Assembly: GCA_963664675.2 (NCBI GenBank)
Contig: CAXXLB010000002.1
Span: 566,445-630,444 of the forward strand
Source: JASGMR01 sp963664675
GTDB lineage: Bacteria > Thermotogota > Thermotogae > Petrotogales > Kosmotogaceae
Length of the DNA stretch: 64,000 nt
Direction: 5' to 3'
Shown: positions 17,940 to 26,630 of the stretch, piece by piece
How the letters are laid out: the number at the start of each line of letters is the position of its first letter
Numbering within the stretch: position 1 is the first letter of the stretch
Position numbers and translations under genes: made by a program
The notes under the pieces: generated by a model
Told to the model about the DNA's origin: nothing
Seen by the model: the letters and a program-made list of their open reading frames with translations, nothing else
Database searches by the model: none

Positions 17940-17967
17940 GAAAGGGGGGAGCTTCCTTCCCTTTTCT
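17940..17967 (+). terminator. Probable terminator after the VIT1-like gene
   Basis: GAAAGGG and CCCTTTTC surround a loop that can pair further (GGAGC/TTCC), about 35 bases after the stop. The T tail is short, so efficiency is doubtful. Confidence 0.45.
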
Positions 17968-17979
17968 CGTTATGAATCT

Positions 17980-18487
17980 GTTACAAACAAAGACATATGT
18001 CAAGATTATATAGTCGTGAGCGATTTTATATGTTTTTGATGAATATATTGGCTGTATAGTATTCTTGATAAGACTTGTGGAGGTTTTTGCGTTTTGAACA
18101 CCGGTATTTTCTCCTCAAATATGGCAAAAAAATGATCAACTTCCCGAAAAACGATCAACTCTGTCTGGTTTCTGTGTTAGCTTTGTATTCTTGTTTTCAG
18201 ATGTTTTAAATTGCGAGTTGATCATTATGATCATTTTTTGTATGTGTTATAGTTTATCGATGTACGAGTGTGAATTTTAAGGGATTTTTTTCACTCATAT
18301 ATCGACGGAATTTTTTTATACACTTTTTTAATCAGCTTGATCATAATGTATATAAAAATATCTATAATACCTATATATAAAGGATTATAGAATTTTTATA
18401 AGCTGATAATTTGTTCAAAAAAGCTGATCGGAGCTGATCGTTTTGCATATCCATAATAAAAAACTCTCCTTTTAAGGGGAGAGTTCC
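17980..18487. repeat. 0.5-kb noncoding element A, copy 1
   Basis: About 508 bases between convergent genes, with a second copy at 30177-30690. It holds many TGATC-type motifs in both orientations: TGATCAACTT, CGATCAACTC, GAGTTGATCATTATGATCA, CAGCTTGATCATAATG, AAGCTGATCGGAGCTGATCG. They lie around an AT-rich middle (TATAATACCTATATATAAAGG). It ends in a hairpin AACTCTCC/GGAGAGTT (18462-18485). No reading frame spans it. A motif pair changes in a compensating way between the copies. It could be a structured RNA or an array of protein-binding sites; no known family was recognised. Confidence 0.75.
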
Positions 18488-18569
18488 TGTTTGATTTCAT
18501 ATTTCAGTCACATTTATTGGAAAAGGGTTTTATAGTTTTTTATAAATATTTTTCAGTGATTAAATTCAT

Positions 18570-19535
18570 TTATATCACGGGTATCTCTTCGAATGTTGCC
18601 GTTATGTCTTTGTCCTTATTCATCTTTATTATTATGGGATAAGTGTCTCCCGACTGGTCTCCCGACCATCCAGAAAATTCCCATCCCGGGCTTGCCTCAG
18701 GAGTCAATTCAACATATTCGCCGTATTCATATTCATCCTTTTCGGGATCTATTTGAACTTCTCCTTCTCCGATGATTTCAATCGCTAAAGTGTATTTTTC
18801 AACTTCAAAATTGGCTGTAATACTTTTATCTTCATTCATGATTATTTCTTCCGAAGGGTCGTTTCCCGACAGATCTCCTGTCCACTCATCGAATTCCCAT
18901 CCGGGAGAAGCCTGTGCAGTTAATTGAACAACATCATTGTAATAATAAGGTCCGTTCGGAGAAATTGAAACCATTCCTGCACCGGTTGTTTCGACGGATA
19001 AGTAATATTCTATTTCTTCAAAGATAGCAGTGACATTCGTATTTCCCAAAATATCTATTTGGACTACACTGGAATCGGATGTTATATAGCCGGTCCATCC
19101 CACAAATTCCCAGCCCGTAGCAGGCAAAGCGGTTAATTCGACTGTTTCTTCATATTCGTATTTTTCTTTTGAAGGATTCACGGTAACCGTTCCTTCTCCG
19201 GTAACGGAAGCTGTGAGAGTGTATTCGTTCTTTGTGAAGTTTGCGGTTATAGCGGTGTCTCCCTCGATTTGAATGGTTGTGGGATTTTCATCACCGGTGA
19301 GGTTTCCCTCCCAGTTCAAAAAACTCCAGCCTGAATTTGGAATCGCTTCTAAAATCACATTTGAATGCTTGGCATATTTCCCGTTTTCCGGATTTTTATC
19401 TCCCGTTTCATTAACGATACCACCTTCGGCCGGGTTACACGTAATGTTCAGAGCATAGTACCATTTATAGTGACATCCTGACGAAATGAGTAAAACTATT
19501 ATGATCAGTGCTATAAAAAAGATAGATTTCTTCAC
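18570..19535 (-). CDS. Lipoprotein with four divergent InlB B-type repeats
   Basis: 321 residues. The signal peptide ends in a lipobox (LLISSGCHYKW), so it is a membrane-anchored exported lipoprotein. Four repeats of about 75 residues follow, each with a GxGxVxxxP..Y.yg..V.L.A.p..GW.F..W.G pattern and ending in IT(A/V)NF or TATFEE: the bacterial repeat domain (Flg_new_2/InlB B-like) of surface proteins. No catalytic domain is present. It may be an adhesin or envelope spacer. An element A copy follows its 3' end; 5' of it lies AT-rich gene-free DNA. Confidence 0.85.
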   Translation of the reverse strand: MKKSIFFIALIIIVLLISSGCHYKWYYALNITCNPAEGGIVNETGDKNPENGKYAKHSNVILEAIPNSGWSFLNWEGNLTGDENPTTIQIEGDTAITANFTKNEYTLTASVTGEGTVTVNPSKEKYEYEETVELTALPATGWEFVGWTGYITSDSSVVQIDILGNTNVTAIFEEIEYYLSVETTGAGMVSISPNGPYYYNDVVQLTAQASPGWEFDEWTGDLSGNDPSEEIIMNEDKSITANFEVEKYTLAIEIIGEGEVQIDPEKDEYEYGEYVELTPEASPGWEFSGWSGDQSGDTYPIIIKMNKDKDITATFEEIPVI

Positions 19536-20012
19536 TGTATTCCCCCCTTTTTAATTTCTTAATGAAATCATTACCATATAATTTGATTATATTACTTAAA
19601 AACCATATTTCCAAAAACATCGATTAATTGAACTGAAATTTCCCCTCATATTTGATATATTAAACCATTTTGTCAACAGATGAATTTACTTTCAATATTT
19701 TACGGTGGCCTACTGTAGTACTGTACAAAGCATTTTTAAATTTCCACGAGAAAGGGATGTGATATATTTTTGAATTCAAAGATTTTTAAAAAACTCAGAT
19801 CAACCCAAAAAAACAACATCTGAGTTGAACGAATGGAGATGATGACTAAAGAGCTAAATAGCATTGCAAAAAAGAGAAATGTATACAATGATGATAATCA
19901 GGATATTATTCTGAATTTATGTTGTGGAAAAGTGATAGAAAAAATTTTTTTGAACATTCATAACCCAGGAGAACGGTTTTTATTTTTATGATTTTTTGAA
20001 GTCGAAGGTTTT
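19536..20012. other. Gene-poor stretch
   Basis: About 480 AT-rich bases. The only open frame is a 52-codon one on the plus strand at 19833-19991 without a good ribosome site or recognisable features. No repeats or RNA were recognised. Confidence 0.5.
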
Positions 20013-20393
20013 TCAGTCACCGGTCATTTTTTCAATTTCATCAATCAGATCTTCCAGTTCCGGATCTTCGTATTGAATTTTATTATGCTCACCTCTGTCT
20101 TTGAGTTTGTAATTGTTCTCCTCAAAGACACGTTTGACAGGATGAATATATCTTTTTGTCAGATTTTCATAGAAAATTTTTATTAGAAAGACTTCTATAT
20201 AATCCTTTTCGAAGGGATATTTTACTATATAATAGATTTTACCTCCCCGTTCCTCTTTGTTGAAGTTATAGCTCTCATAAATTTCTTTATGGTGCAGGAT
20301 ATTTTTATACGGGCTGTTGACCTTATATCGGTATAAATTATGTGTCGATTCCGGATCTTTGATAAAAACATTATAAATGCTGATTTTTTTCAT
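20013..20393 (-). CDS. Hypothetical protein
   Basis: 126 residues, charged and aromatic-rich, with alternating strands (KIYYIVKYPFEKDYIEVFLIKIFYENL) and an acidic end (EDPELEDLIDEIEKMTGD). No family is recognised. It has no signal peptide or membrane segment, so it is probably cytosolic. The ATG lacks a clear ribosome site. It lies in a row of small minus-strand unknown genes (20013-22395) that includes a secreted and a membrane protein; coding potential rests mainly on the protein-like composition. Confidence 0.5.
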   Translation of the reverse strand: MKKISIYNVFIKDPESTHNLYRYKVNSPYKNILHHKEIYESYNFNKEERGGKIYYIVKYPFEKDYIEVFLIKIFYENLTKRYIHPVKRVFEENNYKLKDRGEHNKIQYEDPELEDLIDEIEKMTGD

Positions 20394-20490
20394 AATATTC
20401 TATAATACCAGAACTTTTCAACTTTATAGATAGAAGCAGAAAGAAAAAATAATCTGTTAGAAAGAACGAATGAATTTATATGAAGTTTTT

Positions 20491-20790
20491 TTATGAATTC
20501 ATTCGATTTCCTCTATTTTCCTTCCCGCTATTTTGAAAATTATCATTAACAAAGTCCCAGGGGTCCACTATTAGTATGGGAAAAATCACTGGTGAAAATA
20601 CGAAGGCTAAAATTATTAACACCTCAAAAATTAAAATGAAAGAAATTGTGACGTTTTTAATGGCAAATTTCTTTTGAGAGGCGTTCTCAAAACTTCTTAC
20701 ATATTTTATTATATTAAATAATCCAATAAGATATGCAATCGCAAAAATCAGTGAACATCCTTCTTTTAATCTACTCGGAGAAATAGCTGC
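20491..20790 (-). pseudogene. Small two-helix membrane protein without a normal start codon
   Basis: An open frame of 99 codons bounded by an in-frame stop upstream encodes two clear membrane segments: CSLIFAIAYLIGLFNIIKYV and, after a QKKFAIKN hinge, ISFILIFEVLIILAFVFSPV. It ends hydrophilic (NSGKENRGNRMNS). There is no ATG, GTG or TTG before the first helix; only ATT or CTG codons follow a GAAGG sequence. It is therefore either a truncated relic or starts at a rare codon. No family is recognised. Confidence 0.45.
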
Positions 20791-20836
20791 TCAAATCCGC
20801 TTTGAAAATTTTTATTATTAGTGTGAATTTATTTTC

Positions 20837-21475
20837 CTAATAATCTAAATAATCTAATTCCAGGAATTCTCCCATTTTTCTCGATTCCGAATACATTTCC
20901 TGAATGTAATCAGACAGATATGGTTGAAATAATATTCCGTTCACTTCAAATTTTTCTTTTAAAAAATCTTCATAATTCAAATCTTTGGTGTTATTCGGTA
21001 CTATCATCACCGAAAATATTTCCGAGGGATAAATTGCGATAGTGTCATGAGGCGAATATTTGAAAAAATCACCTATATTAAGAATTCTGTATCTTGCAAA
21101 TAAATCTTTTGTATCAATTATGATTTCTTTTTCAGAGAAATTTTTGATTGTCAGGTAATAATAATTTTTGATATCTTTTAAAAACAGGGTGATTTGAATA
21201 TTGTAAAACTCGGCAGATAAACCCGCATCCTTTCCAATATATGGAAATGAATGGTAATAATAAAAGAAACTCAAGGCATCGAAAGGCATGAGATAAAAAG
21301 TAACATCATCATCCACATATACACATCCCGTTTCCATATCGGGATTTGACTCTTTTGCTTCCAACTCTTTCAGAAAATACTCATCGTATATTGTTGGATA
21401 GTCAATATAATATTCTGCCGAAAGAGCGATTATCGAAACGAATAAAACAAAAATCAAAAAAATGATTTTCTTCAT
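20837..21475 (-). CDS. Exported protein of unknown function
   Basis: About 212 residues with a clear signal peptide (MKKIIFLIFVLFVSIIALSAEYY) cut after LSA, so exported without a lipid anchor. The rest is aromatic-rich with a tyrosine-rich middle (ALSFFYYYHSF) and strand-like segments (NIQITLFLKDIKNYYYLTI). The start at 21475 was chosen for its signal peptide and GGAGTGGG ribosome site; a longer frame adds an unlike N-terminus. It lies downstream of a hairpin-containing gap. No family is recognised. Confidence 0.6.
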   Translation of the reverse strand: MKKIIFLIFVLFVSIIALSAEYYIDYPTIYDEYFLKELEAKESNPDMETGCVYVDDDVTFYLMPFDALSFFYYYHSFPYIGKDAGLSAEFYNIQITLFLKDIKNYYYLTIKNFSEKEIIIDTKDLFARYRILNIGDFFKYSPHDTIAIYPSEIFSVMIVPNNTKDLNYEDFLKEKFEVNGILFQPYLSDYIQEMYSESRKMGEFLELDYLDY

Positions 21476-22098
21476 GACCCACTCCTTAATTTCAGTTTTT
21501 GAGCTGTCCAATATCATCACAACGTACTTCTCAATAAACATTATATCCCTGATTTTATGTTTATTGTACCGGAATCGTTTTTAATTGTATTGTATATTGA
21601 AGTTCTTCCCTTTCTGGCCGGACTTTGTTCCATTCTACGATTGTCTGAGCCGGTATATTTTGTTTGAAATGAACAAGCTGAACGATCATAGCTAAACAAA
21701 TGCTCACCATTGAATTTAAATGGTGAGCAACATGAAGAGAAATAAAAATTAGTAATAGTACATAATCGTATTAACATAATTATAGCACTTTTATCAGATA
21801 AATTATCAAAATTTGAAAACAATCCGTCGAGTTAAATGAGAGCCGATAGAGGATGCGAGAATTTTCTTTTGAATAATAATTAAAATAAAGTACATTATGA
21901 GGCGAATGAAAAATTCCCTCTTTTTGTTTTACCAAACTAACATCGCTCTTTATATGTTATCGAAAGATGATGATAGAGTAGATTTTTGAAAGGTGAATAT
22001 GGAGAAAGAAATATTTATAACAGGAACGAATATTTCAAAAAAACTATAAGTCCAATAATGAAATTATTAATTTTCCCTGATCTTTCTATTGAACAGAA
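21476..22098. other. Gene-free region with hairpin beside small-gene cassette 1
   Basis: About 620 bases. Nothing codes convincingly. A strong hairpin lies at 21701-21729, and 50 bases later begins ATTATAGCACTT, which also occurs beside the 41-kb cassette. Near 21992 is the GTGAATATGGA end of cassette 1. Confidence 0.55.
21701..21729. repeat. Hairpin TGCTCACCATT/AATGGTGAGCA
   Basis: Perfect 11-bp arms with a 7-base loop. Hairpins with the same GCTCACC core recur at 40746-40774 and 40896-40930, each time in the DNA next to a member of the small paralogous gene family. Confidence 0.7.
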
Positions 22099-22455
22099 TT
22101 AAAACTGGCGGTTCAAAAAATCATCGATAGTGATGACTTTGTATTTATCGAATATTTTCATTTTATCGATAAGATACATAATGAATTCCTGTGCTACGGC
22201 TTTATCTTCTCCAGGTTCATATAGAAGAACTTTGGCACCACTTGTGTAATAACCCCACACGCTCCACAGATAGCCGTAATCGTTTTTCGATGATGATAAC
22301 AATTCCTGATTTTCCTCACTCGGTTTGGCTTCCAACTGAAAGCTGGAAAATTTTTCAACATCAAATATTTCTCCATACTCATTTTTAAAGAACATAAACT
22401 CACCACCCATTCAGAGTTTCGGTGTCGATAACGAAAAAATTCCCCATATTCACTA
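21992..22455. mobile_element. Inverted-repeat-bounded small-gene cassette 1
   Basis: A minus-strand gene is enclosed by GTGAATATGGA (21993-22003) and its reverse form CCATATTCAC (22445-22454). Two further cassettes with the same ends lie at 41053-41511 and 41592-41990. No transposase is inside. Cassette status is inferred from three repetitions of the same layout. Confidence 0.55.
22099..22395 (-). CDS. Small paralogous family protein, member 1
   Basis: 98 residues, probably soluble. It is a clear paralog of 41160-41450: both begin MFFKNE-GEIFDVE, share FSSFQLEAK, LWSVWG-YTSGAKVLL and AQEFIMYL, and end KYK-ITI-DFLNR. A more distant member is 41637-41927. No known domain is recognised. The ATG follows GGTGAG. 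The gene fills most of a cassette with inverted ends, and hairpins of one type lie near both close members. It might be an immunity-like or regulatory small protein; this is a guess. Confidence 0.7.
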   Translation of the reverse strand: MFFKNEYGEIFDVEKFSSFQLEAKPSEENQELLSSSKNDYGYLWSVWGYYTSGAKVLLYEPGEDKAVAQEFIMYLIDKMKIFDKYKVITIDDFLNRQF

Positions 22456-23212
22456 CATAAATTTTAACATTACCGGCATAAAATATATAAGTGTCTGAAT
22501 CACCCTTTATATATGAAGTTGTTTTTCAAAAAAACCTTCTAATCGATTGGAAGGATCTCTTAGTTATATTTCCGTTGAATCATGCCGCAATAAAATCCAA
22601 AAATTTAATTGTATTGTAAAAATTTAACTCTTTGTTTTCTGAAATTAAAAACATCCCGATAGAATTTTATCCGGGACCTTCAGAGAAAATTGAAAGTGTG
22701 TTCGATTTGAATGGTGGGTGGGAAAATTATATTTTTTATTACGTTTATAATGGATAAATAAAGAATTTTCATAAATGAATCATCGCCTGAAAATACACTT
22801 TTTGTCCTGGTTACCCTTTTAATATGCCAGCTTATATTCTCTGTTGAATTCACCCTATAGATAAATTTCCTTATTTCTTCCCAATAGTTTCTCCATGGTT
22901 ATATTGACATGTAATATTTTGTATTCCTCTTGTGCAGAAACATTTTCATATTCGTGCCGTCGCTAATACTTTGTCGGAGGGTACCCTCGTTCCAACCAGT
23001 TTTTGAGAGATGCTCGCCGACTTCATCCGTAATAGAATGATTCGGCTCATATGATTAAGAATTTCTCGAAGCTATTTGAGTGTTCACTCACATTACGGTC
23101 TTGATATTCACTCACCATCCTTGTGGTAGCTTGTCAATGAACTTTAACGGCCCAGTTTCCCTTGCCAGTCTATTCTGTATTTAAAAATATTTGAAATTTT
23201 AGTTTGGTGTTC
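22456..23212. other. Gene-free region with a GC-richer block
   Basis: About 750 bases. From roughly 22940 to 23180 the DNA is visibly more GC-rich than its surroundings and contains palindromes (GAGGGTACCCTC at 22977-22988; GAGTGTTCACTC near 23080) and repeated TTCACTCAC words. No reading frame is recognised. It may be a mobile-element scar or a structured RNA. The rest is AT-rich and featureless. Confidence 0.4.
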
Positions 23213-23241
23213 TTGACAATATGTAAAAAATATTATACACT
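23213..23241 (+). promoter_or_regulatory. Sigma-A-type promoter of the membrane protein-XRE-flavodoxin operon
   Basis: TTGACA (23213-23218), 17-base spacer, TACACT (23236-23241), about 44 bases before the start codon. The XRE protein encoded in the operon is a likely autoregulator. Confidence 0.6.
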
Positions 23242-23284
23242 ATGTCCAACATAACATACTTTTTGGATAAAGGAGTGAACATTT

Positions 23285-23779
23285 ATGACATATAAAAGCA
23301 AAAGAACAATTACCAGTATGGTTGTGGATGTGATTCTTGTTGTAACCTACATCATCTACGCCCTTGGAAAATATGAGGCGGGATCGGGAGATTTAAAATC
23401 ATGGGCGATTTTCATGTTGATTTTCATCGGTATCGGTGTGGCATTACAGATCATAATTCAGATTGTTTTTCATATTGCACTCGCTTTTGGGCTCGCTGTG
23501 AAGGAGCATGTGAGGGGTAACGAAGAAACCGATAAAGTGGTCAGAACACTTAACTCTTCAATGGTTAAAGACGAAATGGATAAATTGATAGGTCTGAAAT
23601 CCGGGCATTTTGGCCATATTTTTTCGGGGGGAGGTTTTCTGGCTGCGCTTGTAGCATTGGCCTTCGGAGTATCGGGTGTTTTTGCATTGCATATAATACT
23701 TGGTGCATTCGCAGTTAGTTCATTTGCCGAAAATATCGTGAGAATTTATTTCTATGAAAAGGGCGTTCATAATGGCTAA
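23285..23779 (+). CDS. Four-helix membrane protein cotranscribed with an XRE regulator
   Basis: 164 residues with four hydrophobic helices in two pairs (SMVVDVILVVTYIIYALG, WAIFMLIFIGIGVALQIIIQ; FLAALVALAFGVSGVFALHI, LGAFAVSSFAENIVRIYF). A charged loop lies between (KEHVRGNEETDKVVRTLNSS). Such proteins next to XRE regulators are frequent in Firmicutes and archaea (DUF2178-like or DUF3796-like), but I do not assign a family firmly. AAAGGAG stands before the ATG. Its stop overlaps the next start by 8 bases. Confidence 0.7.
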   Translation: MTYKSKRTITSMVVDVILVVTYIIYALGKYEAGSGDLKSWAIFMLIFIGIGVALQIIIQIVFHIALAFGLAVKEHVRGNEETDKVVRTLNSSMVKDEMDKLIGLKSGHFGHIFSGGGFLAALVALAFGVSGVFALHIILGAFAVSSFAENIVRIYFYEKGVHNG

Positions 23780-24002
23780 AAAGTTGGTTATAACCAATAA
23801 TATAAGAAAGCTGCGCTTTTTTGCAAACGAAATGACACAACTGGAACTTGCGGAAAGGGCGGGTATTTCACGCCAGACTATCATAGCTCTGGAAGCAGAA
23901 AAATATACACCGTCGCTGGAAATGGCGTTTCGGATTGCGGATGTTTTTGGTGTTCCGATAGGAGAGGTTTTCGAATGTAAATCGGCGGAGGGTAAAAAAT
24001 GA
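23772..24002 (+). CDS. XRE-family helix-turn-helix regulator
   Basis: 76 residues, almost only a Cro/C1-type helix-turn-helix: NNIRKLRFFANEMTQLELAERAGISRQTI, then PSLEMAFRIADVFGVPIGEVF. Proteins of this short YozG/YgzD type often pair with a small membrane protein and act as regulators. The ATG at 23772 overlaps the preceding stop; an in-frame ATG 18 bases earlier is less likely. It overlaps the flavodoxin gene by 3 bases (ATGA). Confidence 0.85.
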   Translation: MAKKLVITNNIRKLRFFANEMTQLELAERAGISRQTIIALEAEKYTPSLEMAFRIADVFGVPIGEVFECKSAEGKK

Positions 24003-24466
24003 AGAAGGCTCTCGTTGTGGTGTATTCTTATCATCATATGAACACGGAAAAGATCGCTCGTGTTATGGTGGAAAAATTGAGAGCGGATTTAAAACATCCG
24101 GGGGATATCGATATAGAGGAAATAAGAAATTATGACCTCGTAGGCTTTGGAGCGGGAATAGATAGCGGAAAACATTACGAACCAATTCTTAAACTGGCAA
24201 CGAATCTTCCCGTGGTGAAGAATAAAACGGCATTCATTTTTTCAACCAGTGCCATTTTTGGAGAGAAAAAAATGATCCGTGATCATGCGGCATTGAGAGA
24301 TATTCTGATTTCAAAGGGATACAATATTGTTGGTGAATTCAGTTGTCCGGGATTCAACACGAACAGTTTTATCAAATATTTTGGCGGTATGAGCAGAGGA
24401 AGACCGAATGCAGAAGATCTTGCAAAAGCTGAAGGTTTCGCCGCCGGTCTGAAGAAGTATATATAA
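23999..24466 (+). CDS. Flavodoxin-family protein
   Basis: 155 residues with a flavodoxin fold: LVVVYSYHHMNTEKIARVM is the first strand and phosphate loop (a variant of S/T-x-T-G-x-T), followed by YDLVGFGAGIDSGKHYEPI and KTAFIFSTSA, the FMN-contact loops, and FSCPGFNTN. Likely a cytosolic FMN electron carrier or small reductase. It is coupled to the XRE gene by an ATGA overlap. The phosphate loop lacks a perfect consensus, so flavin binding is inferred. Confidence 0.85.
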   Translation: MKKALVVVYSYHHMNTEKIARVMVEKLRADLKHPGDIDIEEIRNYDLVGFGAGIDSGKHYEPILKLATNLPVVKNKTAFIFSTSAIFGEKKMIRDHAALRDILISKGYNIVGEFSCPGFNTNSFIKYFGGMSRGRPNAEDLAKAEGFAAGLKKYI

Positions 24467-24488
24467 CCTGTATAAAAGCTGAAAAACA

Positions 24489-24605
24489 GTGTCTAGTATG
24501 TAGTGTCCGGTGCCTGGTGAAAGGCAGCAGAGCAGAGAATAGAGAACATAAAAACAGTGTTTAGTGTCTAGTGCTTGGTGCCTGAAAGACAGTGTTTGGT
24601 GTCGG
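24489..24605. repeat. Heptameric degenerate repeat array (GTGYCTR family)
   Basis: Reads as 7-base words: GTGTCTA GTATGT, GTGTCCG, GTGCCTG, then, after a phase slip, GTGTTTA, GTGTCTA, GTGCTTG, GTGCCTG, AAAGACA, GTGTTTG. It abuts the left end of the IS3-family element. Similar arrays resume at 26007 and recur to 31.8 kb. It is noncoding. Confidence 0.8.
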
Positions 24606-24640
24606 ACGGACCCCAAAATATTGGACAAAAACAACTCGTA

Positions 24641-25585
24641 TCAACGTTTTACTAAAACTTCCTTGCCAAAGCTCTGAATTGCATTAAATTGTTTGGGAGT
24701 TTTATAACCCAAAGATGAATGTGGTCTTAAGTTGTGATAATAATCCATATATACTAGATACTTTAAATACAAGTCTTTTACACTTTTAAATTTATTCAAA
24801 GCAACAAATTCTCTTTCCAGATTCGCATGCTGAGATTCAATAAATGCCTGGGAATCAGGATTATGTTTGTATCCAAATTCATGGATTATTCCTAATTCTT
24901 CCATTTTTTCTCTTGTTTTATTTGCTTTGAATTGTGATCCGTTATCTGTTCTTATCACCTCTGGTTTTTCTCCTCTTGCTTTTATCGCTATTTCTATTAG
25001 TTCCAGGAAATCTTCATGTGTGCATCTCTTTCCTATGTGTGTTGCTACTATGTTCCTGTCATAGACGTCTATTATATCTAACAATGGTACTATTCCATCT
25101 CCACCTGCATTAAAGAACTTTATATCTGCTTCCCATAATTGATTCTGCTTTGTTATTGTTCTATTCTGTGCCCTTTTGACTGGGTGTTTTGTCCTGTTTT
25201 CATATTTTCTTACCAGCCCTAATTCCTTTCTAAATCCATGTAACCTGTTGTGTCCAATATATATTCCATATTTGTAATACAGATAGCTTTTCATCTTCTT
25301 TGAGCCCATTGTTTTTATATAGTACTCTGGGTTCATTGCATCTTCATTCTTACACTTTTCCAGTATTAGTTCCTTTAACTCTTCATTCCTTATCTTCCCA
25401 TTCATTGTATTCACAAATTCGCTTTTCTTTCTGCCTCTTTTCTTATATTCCTTTGCTTGATTCTTTTCTTTGAAATGATAATAATATGTGCTTTTCTTTA
25501 TTTCCAACATCTCTATTATTCTTTTGAATGGATATCCTTTTTCTTTCAATTCTTTTGTTAATAGGTATTTGCCTCTTTTATTCAT
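24641..25585 (-). CDS. IS3-family transposase OrfB (DDE integrase core)
   Basis: 314 residues. An N-terminal HTH_21-like region (KRIIEMLEIKKSTYYYHFK) precedes the rve integrase core with catalytic residues D in LWEADIKFF, D in VIRTDNGSQF and E in DSQAFIESQHANLE. The end NLRPHSSLGYKTPKQF is typical of the family. It overlaps OrfA by 4 bases, so a frameshift or reinitiation joins the two products. Length is normal and no stop interrupts it. Confidence 0.92.
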   Translation of the reverse strand: MNKRGKYLLTKELKEKGYPFKRIIEMLEIKKSTYYYHFKEKNQAKEYKKRGRKKSEFVNTMNGKIRNEELKELILEKCKNEDAMNPEYYIKTMGSKKMKSYLYYKYGIYIGHNRLHGFRKELGLVRKYENRTKHPVKRAQNRTITKQNQLWEADIKFFNAGGDGIVPLLDIIDVYDRNIVATHIGKRCTHEDFLELIEIAIKARGEKPEVIRTDNGSQFKANKTREKMEELGIIHEFGYKHNPDSQAFIESQHANLEREFVALNKFKSVKDLYLKYLVYMDYYHNLRPHSSLGYKTPKQFNAIQSFGKEVLVKR

Positions 25586-25932
25586 TCTTCCTTTTCTGTT
25601 TTTTTTAATATCTCTTTCAATATTTGATTTTCCATCATTAATGTTCCTAATTCATCTATTAGTTCTTCTTTTTCCATTTCCTTTTTCTTTTCTAATCCAT
25701 ATTCTTTGTATAATACCGGTGGTATCTTTTCTTTCTTTGTCCTTTTGTCTCCTAATACCCTTATTATTTCATCTTCTCCATTTATCCTGTATCTTCCTAC
25801 CCACCCTGATATTGTTGTTGAGGGTACTGCATATTTATTTGAGAGTCCTTCTAATGTCATTTCTGTCTCTCTGTACTCTTTTATTACTTTTATTTTTAAT
25901 TCCTTAGAGTATTCTTTTTTCTTTCTCTTCAT
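25582..25932 (-). CDS. IS3-family transposase OrfA (helix-turn-helix)
   Basis: 116 residues: helix-turn-helix of the IS3/HTH_Tnp_1 kind (SKELKIKVIKEYRETEMTLEGLSNKYAVPSTTISGWV), a lysine-rich middle and a C-terminal leucine-zipper-like coiled coil (EKEELIDELGTLMMENQILKEILKK) used for dimerising with the OrfAB fusion. It binds the element ends. The overlap with OrfB is in a different frame, as in IS3 elements using programmed -1 frameshifting. Confidence 0.88.
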   Translation of the reverse strand: MKRKKKEYSKELKIKVIKEYRETEMTLEGLSNKYAVPSTTISGWVGRYRINGEDEIIRVLGDKRTKKEKIPPVLYKEYGLEKKKEMEKEELIDELGTLMMENQILKEILKKTEKEE

Positions 25933-26006
25933 TCTTTCACCCCTTATCCTTTATTTTATTTTACTATTACTAGTTTCTTTGTCCTATTCTTTTTTGGGGT
26001 GAAATA

Positions 26007-26630
26007 GGAACATAAAAACAGTGTTTGGTGTCTATGCTTAGTGCCTGAAAGACAGTGTTTGGTAGCAAAGCAGAGAATAGAGAACAGGGAATTGATAACG
26101 GGCGGAAAAAGTTAAAGAGCTGAAAAGCTTAACCACTTAAAAATAGTTTTGAGAATAGAGAATTGGGAATAGACAACAGGAAAACAGTGTATAGTGTTTT
26201 GTGCTTGGTGCCTGAAAGACAGTGTTTGGTGCGTAGTGCCTGGTGAGCCGGTGCATAGTGAAAAAACGACCATAAAAAATCTAATCCTTATACAACTGTT
26301 TAACTATTGCTTAACCATTGTCCAACAATCGTTCAACCATAGCTGAAAAGGCTCAAGAGCAAAAAAGCTGAAAGACAGTGTCTAGTGCGTAGTGTCCGGT
26401 GCCTGGTGAAAGGGCAGCAGAGCAGAGCAGATAATAGAGAACATAAAAACAGTGTCTGGTGCGTAGTGCTCTGAGAGAAACAAAAATCTGCTGATTTTCT
26501 TTCTTTTTCCTTATGGTGTTTTTCCATGCGTTGTTCCCCCGCTCGTTCACCGCTTTGCTATCGTTCAGCTATTGTTCAACTATCGCTTTCCCATCGCTCA
26601 GCTATTGTTCGTCAATTGTTGGACTATCGT
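26007..26630. repeat. Mosaic of heptameric and 11-bp periodic repeats
   Basis: Gene-free. GTG-word heptamers (for example GTGTATA GTGTTTT GTGCTTG GTGCCTG AAAGACA near 26190), GAGAATA GAGAACA-type heptamers, and 11-bp arrays at 26292-26346 and about 26565-26635. Bases 26251-26300 recur perfectly in inverted orientation at 31672-31721, and 26342-26380 recur inverted at 31782-31820 with one difference. Confidence 0.8.

Larger units (their letters stand above)
24608..26006 (-). mobile_element. IS3-family insertion sequence
   Basis: Two minus-strand frames (HTH OrfA, DDE integrase OrfB) lie between imperfect inverted ends: left GACCCCAAAATATTGGACAAA, right (reversed) CACCCCAAAAAAGAATAGGAC. The element, near 1.4 kb, sits inside the heptameric repeat DNA. 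Exact ends and the target duplication could not be fixed by eye. Both genes look intact, so it may still be active. Confidence 0.8.

Noticed and set aside
19833..19991. A 52-codon plus-strand frame starting MEMMTKELNS
   Set aside because: No ribosome site, no features and no supporting neighbour; kept only as a remark.
25488..26002. Hydrophobic plus-strand frames opposite the transposase OrfA
   Set aside because: They are the antisense of a lysine-rich coding region, which gives artificial Phe/Leu/Ser-rich frames.
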